Below are positions 58,317-64,000 of a stretch of 64,000 nucleotides of DNA, piece after piece. The notes beneath the pieces were generated by a model. That model saw nothing but the letters and a program-made list of their open reading frames with translations, made no database searches and was not told the DNA's origin. The stretch comes from Nilaparvata lugens (Eukaryota > Arthropoda > Insecta > Hemiptera > Delphacidae), in NCBI RefSeq assembly GCF_014356525.2, contig NC_052507.1, positions 54,462,657-54,526,656 of the forward strand, read 5' to 3'. Each line of letters begins with the position of its first letter. The stretch's first letter is position 1. Both the position numbers and the translations under genes were made by a program.

Positions 58317-59294
58317 TCAAGAATTATAACTATTATCATAACCTTTCCAACTGACTAACAACTTATTACCCTGTCTCTTTATAACTTTATCGATTTCAAA
58401 CACTTCGGGCACAGTAGTTTTTAAAAGCTCCTCAGCATAGAATCCTCCTTTTATAGGTTGTTTACGGTAGTCTTCCAATTCGTAGGTTACAGGGAGTGTT
58501 GGTCTAACACGTGTGACTGTAAACAGTTCGTTTGTCCAATTCGGAAGGTAGCCCTTGTCAAATATCATTTTATACTTGCTTATACGAACTCTGTCACCGG
58601 GCTCGATTTTCTGCCAGTGTCCTGGATAGAAATTTGGCACTACCACCTTTGTTGACAGTTTTTGACAGAATTTACGACGATTTTCGGCGATTTGGTCCAA
58701 AAGTAGTTGCTCATGTTTTTCATTTACTTCGACGGGCCGCATACCAATTGTTCTATGCACCTTTTCATTGTATTTGTTAACTAAGCTATCGATTATGTCT
58801 ATCCACTTATAAGAGCCTCGTTCGGTAAACATAGTCCACATTGACTGCTTTAATGTCCTATTGAATCTTTCGATAATTGAGGCTTTCTTATCAGAATAGC
58901 AAGTATAGTGATTAATATTATAGCGTTTCATTAGATTGGCAAACTTGGAGTTTATAAATTCTTTTCCACTGTCAGTTTGAAGGTTATGTGTGCTGCCATG
59001 TCTATCGAGTATAGGAATAAACGCATCGACTATCTCATTGGCAGATTTATTTTTAATTGGTACTGCGTGTGCAAACTTGCTCAGACAATTTATTATTGTT
59101 AAAATGTATTTGTAGCCTTTGTTGTGTCGCGAGTAGGGTATCATTTCAACCAAGTCGGCTTGTAGTAAATCTTTTAACCCCTTTAATGTCACCTGTCTTG
59201 TAGGGTAGTTTTTCAAAGCTGGTTTGTGTAGTTCCTTGACTATTACAGTTTTTTCATTTTCAATCTTTTTTTTACTCTTATTCTCAATCTCCAT
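58317..59294 (-). CDS. Polinton B integrase (rve) with truncated C-terminal chromodomain
   Basis: Start chosen at ATG 59294 (MEIENKSKKK). The catalytic core has Asp in LLQADLVEM, Asp in NLQTDSGKEF and Glu in ASIIERFNRTLK, the D,D-35-E triad. The C-terminal chromodomain reads VFEIDKVIKRQGNKLLVSWKGY and stops at TGA in the position of the usual Trp of the SW motif; about six codons of recognisable chromodomain-like reading follow before the next stop. The zinc-finger domain expected upstream is not seen, so an upstream exon may be missing. It would insert Polinton DNA. Confidence 0.9.
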   Translation of the reverse strand: MEIENKSKKKIENEKTVIVKELHKPALKNYPTRQVTLKGLKDLLQADLVEMIPYSRHNKGYKYILTIINCLSKFAHAVPIKNKSANEIVDAFIPILDRHGSTHNLQTDSGKEFINSKFANLMKRYNINHYTCYSDKKASIIERFNRTLKQSMWTMFTERGSYKWIDIIDSLVNKYNEKVHRTIGMRPVEVNEKHEQLLLDQIAENRRKFCQKLSTKVVVPNFYPGHWQKIEPGDRVRISKYKMIFDKGYLPNWTNELFTVTRVRPTLPVTYELEDYRKQPIKGGFYAEELLKTTVPEVFEIDKVIKRQGNKLLVSWKGYDNSYNS

Positions 59295-59376
59295 TATGAA
59301 ACACCACCACCACCACCAATAGCGCACAAAAAATGAAAATGGTTTACAAATAGGTATTACCTTTATATTTATAAGA

Positions 59377-59667
59377 CTATATCCAGTAAATATTTATAAT
59401 AACCCAAGCATGTAGTTCGGGGTCAATGGCTTCTACCATTTCACAATACGTTCTACTTGTGGGAAATTCGATAACTAATCCTTGGCCATTGTTGAAAGCA
59501 AGAATGCTGGTAGCATGAAAGAAAGTATTGCTCATTAAGCCTAGGAAATTCTCTGCAGAACCAAATGGTTCTCTAACATGTGTATTGTTGAAATCAAACA
59601 CAACTTCTACAATCCACCTTGTACCACTTGTGTATTGACAACAATTTTGACTCAAACAATTAGACAT
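59377..59667 (-). CDS. Polinton B small protein of unknown function
   Basis: Start at ATG 59667 (MSNCLSQNCC). About 96 residues with Cys-rich start and hydrophobic LGLMSNTFFHATSILAF. Located between integrase and the divergent plus-strand gene. No family recognised. Confidence 0.5.
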   Translation of the reverse strand: MSNCLSQNCCQYTSGTRWIVEVVFDFNNTHVREPFGSAENFLGLMSNTFFHATSILAFNNGQGLVIEFPTSRTYCEMVEAIDPELHAWVIINIYWI

Positions 59668-60059
59668 TTTTCCCCAATACGAGCGACACATTTTTTTTCG
59701 TAAGATGATGGTTAGCTGATGAAAGTTAACCGGTTAGCACTACTGCAAGCTATTGAGGGTGATGTAGAGTGTGATGGAGATAAGGTGTACACCTCGTTGT
59801 CGTCTAATATTGCTAAACAACACCTCCTCTTCGTGACAGTATGAAGCACAACTCACAACTGAACTAATGTATCCAGATTCATGAAGATCTATAAATGGAA
59901 ATGAGTCATGTGCGCATGTCATATTTAGTCGAGAACAAAGGAATAAATCTAAATTGAAAATAGCCAGCAACAGTCATATACCAAGTGTGTTGAGAGTATT
60001 TAGGATAGTAGTTATATTGTTCATAACAGTGTTTTTTTTCTTGTTCTCTACAGATTATA
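59668..60059. other. intergenic region, start of the divergent plus-strand gene
   Basis: Contains a leader ending in TTGTTCTCTACAG, an acceptor-like sequence 9 bases before ATG 60060, so the first exon or leader is upstream in this segment or further left. Short ORFs here look spurious. Confidence 0.55.
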
Positions 60060-60920
60060 ATGTTGGAGAAATTAATTACGAAAGTGACTGCACAAAGCAC
60101 AATGGAAGATTCATCCTCACCAAATTTGATGAACGACGCATCATCATCATCATCGTCACCATCATCACCTGCAATTCCAATTGAACCTGCATATACAGCA
60201 TCTAGAAGTTCTCCTAATAATAATTGTAGTAGTGTCTATATAATAGACATTCAAGGATTTAAAGACAATAATGGAGAACTAGTTGCTAAAGAACTTGTAA
60301 TTCTTCAGTCAAGTGAAGATCGCGGATGTCAAAGTGTAGTGACTAGTCAATATTTTTTTGAACAACCGTATCCAAATACCTGTTTGACAACGAGTACAAT
60401 GAATGCCAATAACGGTTTAGTAACCAAACACGGGCTGAGGTGGGGGGAGTGTGGTCTAATGGGACAACAGCAATTACTACCCTACAGATGTTTTAAACAT
60501 GTTATTGTTGATGCAATTGAAGGGTGGTTGTTCAATCCAACCAAAAGACAAGGGAATAGAATAGAAATCTATGTTTATGGGTTTGACATAATGACTCTCC
60601 TATACAAACAATTAGATGGTGTAGTTCACGATTATGTTCGAATTATTGATATTTTGTGTGAGTATGCTTCTGATTTTAGACCACCAAACCTTGATGGACT
60701 GTTAAAGAAATGTAGTAGCTCAATTTCACATGTCTATTGTGAAGAACATTATTTACTTACATTATTGGAGGAAATACGTCTATGTATACAAGAATCTCTT
60801 GCACAACAGCAGAATAGTGTTGGTGCCGATAGACATAACTATAGATGTTCATTGCAGATTGTCCATGCTTTGCATGGCTATATCAAAAAATCAATGTTGA
60901 AATTGACCATGAATATGTAA
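60060..60920 (+). CDS. Polinton B FKD-family protein, 286 aa
   Basis: Start at ATG 60060 or the in-frame ATG at 60105 (MEDSSSP). Ser/Pro-rich N-terminus precedes VYIIDIQGFKDNNGELVAKEL. It shares the GFKD pattern and a following F/HFKLPFP-like (YFFEQPYPN) segment with the Polinton A protein at 35600. A YGFDIMTLLYKQL helix and a Cys-containing region (CEEHYLLTLLEE) follow. No BIR motif is visible. This family is seen in insect Polintons as far as I recall; function is unknown. Confidence 0.6.
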   Translation: MLEKLITKVTAQSTMEDSSSPNLMNDASSSSSSPSSPAIPIEPAYTASRSSPNNNCSSVYIIDIQGFKDNNGELVAKELVILQSSEDRGCQSVVTSQYFFEQPYPNTCLTTSTMNANNGLVTKHGLRWGECGLMGQQQLLPYRCFKHVIVDAIEGWLFNPTKRQGNRIEIYVYGFDIMTLLYKQLDGVVHDYVRIIDILCEYASDFRPPNLDGLLKKCSSSISHVYCEEHYLLTLLEEIRLCIQESLAQQQNSVGADRHNYRCSLQIVHALHGYIKKSMLKLTMNM

Positions 60921-61112
60921 TACCAATTGAATAAATAAATGTACTTTGTGTGTGTGTGTGTGTTAACCAAAATATATATTATTTTTATTTGCCTCTCTCT
61001 CAAAATCAATGTTGAAATTGACAATGATTATGTAATACCAATTGAATAAATAAATGTACTTGTGTGTGTGTGTTAACCAAAATATATATTATTTTATTTG
61101 CCTCTCTCTCAC
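60886..61112 (+). repeat. 115-bp tandem duplication at the end of the plus-strand gene
   Basis: Units start near 60891 and 61006, both with TCAATGTTGAAATTGAC, ATAAATAAATGTACTT, a GT run and CCTCTCTCTC. The first unit includes the last codons. Both units carry an AATAAA signal. Confidence 0.9.
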
Positions 61113-61214
61113 TCTTCTTTACCCATCTTCACTTACTGTATTATTTCATATTACAACACAAACAGTGTGTGAAATCAATACTCTGGCACGAGCGCCAGCG
61201 GGACAGACAAGCGT

Positions 61215-62005
61215 CCTTTTTTACGGCTTCTTGTTAGCCAATCAATAACTACAAAGGTAAGTAACAGAGGTGAGAAAAACACTGGGGGTAAATTACGCAA
61301 CCTGCAGTACAGCAAATCAATACTCTCAGTGTGTGTGTGTGTTCTGGGTCTAGAAGTAGTGTGAGTTCACTCACAAACCTTACTGGGGAAGGTAAGGTAG
61401 AAATCAATAGCTATTAAATTTCAAATAGCCTATTAGATGTACAACAATATTGTGTCTGTGAAAATCAATACTTGGACACTGAGCGTGTGTGCGCGCCTTA
61501 GCAGTCTGCTTATGGCGGGAGAAAAGATTTTCAGGTGGAAAAGTCTAGTTGGAGGTTATACTTCTAAATATTTAATTTCAATAGCCTATTTTCATATTAT
61601 GTCTGTGAAAATCAATACTTGGAGCGCGCACGCGCACGCGCACCCCTGCACCAGGGGGTGGGAAAAAAGATTTGGTGGTTAGCCTAAAATCTTCTATAGT
61701 AGTAGTTTGAGGATAGAGAAGAAAATGGAGGGAAAATGAGGCGGGGTGCATGCGCACCCCTGCGCTTATGGCGGGAACAACAACAGAAATGGAGGGAACT
61801 CCTTATTTGAGGTTAGGAAAGATGGAGGGAAATTTAGGCGGGAAATTTTAGGCGGGAAAAGGTCTCAAATGACGTCACTGAACAGCTGCTGATGACGTCA
61901 TGAGGTCAAGTGACGTCACTGGTCAGCTGATGGGGGGGCGAGGGGTGAGGGGGAGGGGGGGGAAAACAGCTGATTTGAATCTTACGCTGTCCTTTTTATC
62001 CTACT
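61215..62005 (-). repeat. Polinton B right terminal inverted repeat (with extra insert)
   Basis: The outer 43 bp and the inner part (about 61215-61445) match the left TIR inverted. About 520 bp (61446-61965) is absent from the left TIR; it holds an internal ~130-bp near-duplication (CTGTGAAAATCAATACTTGG at about 61456 and 61602), ACGCGC runs and three TGACGTCA sites. Confidence 0.8.
61870..61918. promoter_or_regulatory. three CRE-type TGACGTCA palindromes
   Basis: Sites at 61870-61877, 61893-61900 and 61911-61918 in 49 bp, near CAGCTG E-boxes. TGACGTCA is the CREB/ATF recognition sequence. Role as enhancer is inference. Confidence 0.6.
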
Positions 62006-62626
62006 AATTCCATTATTCCTCTTTACATAACCCAGTCTGTTTAAATGTGAACCTGTTGCAATTAGAATCTTTTTATAATTGCAAAAATCATTCATGCTAC
62101 AATAATCCTCATTTGGTCGCGCCTTGAATAATAATTCTAGTGAACCTCTTGTTATTTTGAATTTACCTTTTCCAACAAAAATATGTTTATCTGAAAATGT
62201 GATCATGACTTTTTTCCCCATGAAGTATGAACTTGTTTTAGAATCATACTGTATACCTTATGAAATAGACTTCTTTTTTAACAAATGAAAAGTATCCAAA
62301 TAGCTGTCAAGTATATCCTGTAACATGGTTTTCCTAATTAGAAAAGATTTGCTTAAAGGAGGTGGATCTAGCCCTCTGTCAGCCTTCCCTTCTTCATCAC
62401 TGAAATATTCATCTTCATCTTCATCATCATCATCATCATCATCATCTACAGAATCTTCATCATCAGTTGGGTCTTCCTCTTTCTTAATATTGAATTTACC
62501 TTCAGAATCATTTATTTCATTTTTGATTTGTTTCTTAATTTTCATTGATGATTCTTTTAATTCTTGAAGAGGATTTATAATTGGTGCTAATCTTCTCTTC
62601 AAATTCAACTCTGATTCAGATTGCAT
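62006..62626 (-). pseudogene. N-terminal half of the conserved Polinton A protein
   Basis: ATG 62626 opens a frame with INPLQELKESSM, acidic DDDEDSVDDD and TMLQDILDSYLDTF. A TAA at 62258-62260 interrupts it, and the same frame resumes (YFMGKKVMITF, LELLFKARPNEDY, NRLGYVKRNNG) and reaches the AATTCC duplication. The matching C-terminal half is 40097-40351. Upstream 62640-62790 has further out-of-frame coding-like text (KITDVRDGRDVLTNKIHDL). Confidence 0.75.
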
Positions 62627-62848
62627 ACCTCATAGAATATTATATTTTTCAACAATTGATTTTCTCAAATCATGAATTTTATTTGTTAACACATCTCTAC
62701 CATCCCTCACATCTGTAATCTTTCCTATTCTTTCCTTCTTCACCTTCCCCCACCTCCTCTATTAACAATCTTACTTACTTCCATATTTACAGCAAACACT
62801 CAATAAGAGTACTGTTTGACAACTAACTCGATATTATAATTTATTCTG

Positions 62849-63138
62849 CTAAACTAACTCTCCATGTTTATCACTGAACTTTGTTGGATCCAAGAATGTG
62901 TCCAAATTTAATCTATACCTACCATCATGCAACTCATAATCAGTACAAATGGTGATGAAATTATGTCCATTACCCTTCATTCAAACATCTGAACACATAT
63001 TTTTGAAAGTGTTAAAGTTCATATCGGACTCTGCAAAATCTCTATGGACTAGCTTCAGAGAAAGTAAGTCTATTCGAAAAATCAAAATCAGATTTGTATT
63101 TTCTCTGATTATTCTGAGTAGATTTTTGCCCACACCTT
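62849..63138 (-). pseudogene. Polinton A packaging ATPase, C-terminal remnant
   Basis: The frame reads LLRIIRENTNLILIF, HRDFAESDMNFNTFKNMCSD, a TGA at 62981-62983, then DGRYRLNLDTFLD to a stop at 62849-62851. The same blocks (LIRDNANFLIVFQ, RDHVCSGDMSLDEFQTMCD, NGRYRQGFDAFL) occur in the intact Polinton B ATPase. The upstream part including Walker A is missing; unrelated GC-rich DNA starts at about 63139. Confidence 0.8.
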
Positions 63139-63425
63139 CCTCTACTAGAGTTCCCAGTGTCGCTCTGGGCCGGCTAAACTCAGTCGGCGACTGGGGTGGG
63201 CCGCGGCAGGGGACGGGAGTCTTGGTGGGGCGTCCGTCAACCACCCTCGTTCGCGTCGGGGGTTGAAACAGGGTCTTGAGTACTTTAGAGAAATGTTTCC
63301 CTCTTTTAGGTAAGAGGGGCCGTGCTTTCGCACTGCCAAACAGGGTTGGGCGTGGAATGAAAGGAGTAGGAATGCTGCGGTGTCTGCAGTGAAAAAGATC
63401 TCTGTGTCGGGACTAAGACGTAGTC
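63139..63425. other. GC-rich sequence truncating Polinton A, unclassified
   Basis: Sharp change in composition, with GGTGGGCCGCGGC and CGTCCGTCAACC. No convincing frame. It leads into the tandem repeat and may be the start of another transposon. Confidence 0.5.
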
Positions 63426-64000
63426 CTCGGGCACCGGGTGTCTTCCCGGGGTCTGGATCGATCTCGGAGCTCTCGCAAAGGCTTTCCCTAGCCTTTAACT
63501 AGGGTCCTCTTTTGATTCCGGATGGAATCAGTAAGCTGCGGGAGCTTGCGCTTCAGACTTCTCTAAGTCCTAGTCGTCGGGCTCCGGGTGTCCTCCTGGG
63601 GTTTGGATCGATCTCGGAGTTCTCGCAAAGGCCTTCTCTGGCCTTTCTGGAGGTCCTCTTTCAATTCCGGATGATATCGACTCTTTGCGGAGGCCCGCTC
63701 ACTAGACTTCTCTCGCAGACACGAAGTCTAAGTCCTCGAGCACCGGGTGTCCTGCTGGGGTCCGGATCGGTCTCGGAGCTCTCGCAAAGGCTTTTCCTAG
63801 CCTTACTTGAGGTCCTCTTTTGATTCAGGATGGAATCGACATGTTGTGGAGGCCCGCTCACTAGACTTCTCTCGTGGACGCAAAGTCTAAGTCCTTGAGC
63901 ACCGGGTGTCCTCCTGGGGTCCGGATTGGTCTCGGAGCTCTCGCAAAGGCTTTCTCTAGCCTTACTTGAGGTCCTCTTTCGATTCCAGAAGGAATTGACA
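63426..64000 (+). repeat. 150-160-bp tandem repeat, at least four units, continuing past the window
   Basis: CCGGGTGTC plus CTGGGGTC..GGATCG and CTCTCGCAAAGGC recur at about 63431, 63583, 63741 and 63901 (spacing 150, 159, 159). Each unit includes a GAAGTCTAAGTCCT motif. It could be a LINE 5' UTR repeat or a satellite. Confidence 0.85.

Larger units (their letters stand above)
40352..62005. mobile_element. Polinton B: complete Polinton/Maverick element, 21.65 kb
   Basis: Both termini begin AGTAGGATAAAAAGGACAGCG (the right one inverted, ending at 62005). The 6-bp target duplication AATTCC lies at 40346-40351 and 62006-62011. AG-type termini and 6-bp duplications are the hallmark of Polintons. 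The content includes DNA polymerase B, integrase, ATPase, protease, capsid and minor capsid, all expected. Inserted in the conserved gene of Polinton A. Confidence 0.96.
26409..63138 (-). mobile_element. Polinton A: old, interrupted Polinton/Maverick element (right end lost)
   Basis: The left end at 26409-26412 begins AGTAAGATATTACAGGAACAGCG, which resembles the Polinton B terminus AGTAGGATAAAAAGGACAGCG. Genes run leftward. From the right: ATPase remnant, conserved protein, PLA2 protein, protease, penton-like protein, small protein, MCP, BIR-containing protein and four accessory genes. It is interrupted by the LTR element at 26976, the LINE at 32471 and Polinton B at 40352. Without these inserts about 8.5 kb of A remains. 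The right part is cut at about 63138, so its right TIR and target duplication are not visible. No polymerase or integrase is visible. Confidence 0.85.

Noticed and set aside
41235..62005. Free viral genome or contaminant contig
   Set aside because: Target duplications, flanking host-type repeats and nesting show integration into nuclear DNA.
26409..62638. One large Polinton with duplicated capsid genes
   Set aside because: Terminal repeats plus AATTCC duplication separate B cleanly, and the A gene resumes on both sides.
63139..64000. rRNA gene or intergenic spacer
   Set aside because: GC-rich and repeated, but no conserved rRNA core sequence was recognised.

Overview
The window looks like nuclear DNA of an insect, probably a hemipteran and perhaps a planthopper. 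The DNA is AT-rich, genes have short introns, and transposons are dense and diverse. There is one host-type gene, an insect odorant receptor (7tm_6) at the left edge. The species guess is inference from repeat style; no marker gene fixes it. I see no rRNA, tRNA or CRISPR array.

Layout. 1-3132: minus-strand odorant receptor gene with a frameshift in its long exon. 3133-22322: gene-poor repeat-rich DNA with small inverted-repeat elements, a decayed LINE split by a 2.7 kb insert (7854-14203), a large fold-back repeat, and two arrays of the octamer TTTAAATG (15566-17797 and 19798-20838). 22323-26408: a decayed errantivirus-like Ty3/gypsy copy with part of its 5' LTR, a tRNA-type primer site, gag, protease, RT and RNase H. 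26409 to about 63138: the main feature, an old Polinton/Maverick (Polinton A) that cuts the gypsy copy and has itself been hit three times: by a short-LTR Ty3/gypsy-like retrotransposon (26976-30696, TSD ATAAC), by a LINE (32471-35353, TSD AATCAT) and by a second, complete Polinton (Polinton B, 40352-62005, TSD AATTCC). Polinton B carries a MITE-like insertion (54807-56140). 63139-64000: GC-rich DNA with a 150-160 bp tandem repeat, truncating Polinton A.

Polinton B has terminal inverted repeats starting AGT and the expected gene set: protein-primed type B DNA polymerase, integrase with chromodomain, A32-type packaging ATPase, adenain-like protease, jelly-roll major and minor capsid proteins, and a parvovirus-type phospholipase A2 protein. 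It also has a RING finger gene and several unrecognised genes. Most genes are on the minus strand; two small plus-strand blocks (48.2-50.0 kb and 60.0-60.9 kb) hold accessory genes. Several B genes contain one isolated stop or frameshift, so it looks young but inactivated. Polinton A has the same morphogenesis block in the same order (ATPase, conserved protein, PLA2, protease, penton-like, small protein, MCP), is more broken, has no visible polymerase, and carries a gene ending in a BIR-like zinc motif. A and B are related but clearly distinct lineages.

Most notable: three-level nesting readable from target duplications; BIR and RING (IAP-type) domains in the two Polintons; viral-type PLA2 genes, one with a phase-consistent intron; splice-acceptor-like sequence just before many Polinton B start codons; and an LTR retrotransposon whose primer site is complementary over 18 bases to its own LTR, which suggests self-priming.
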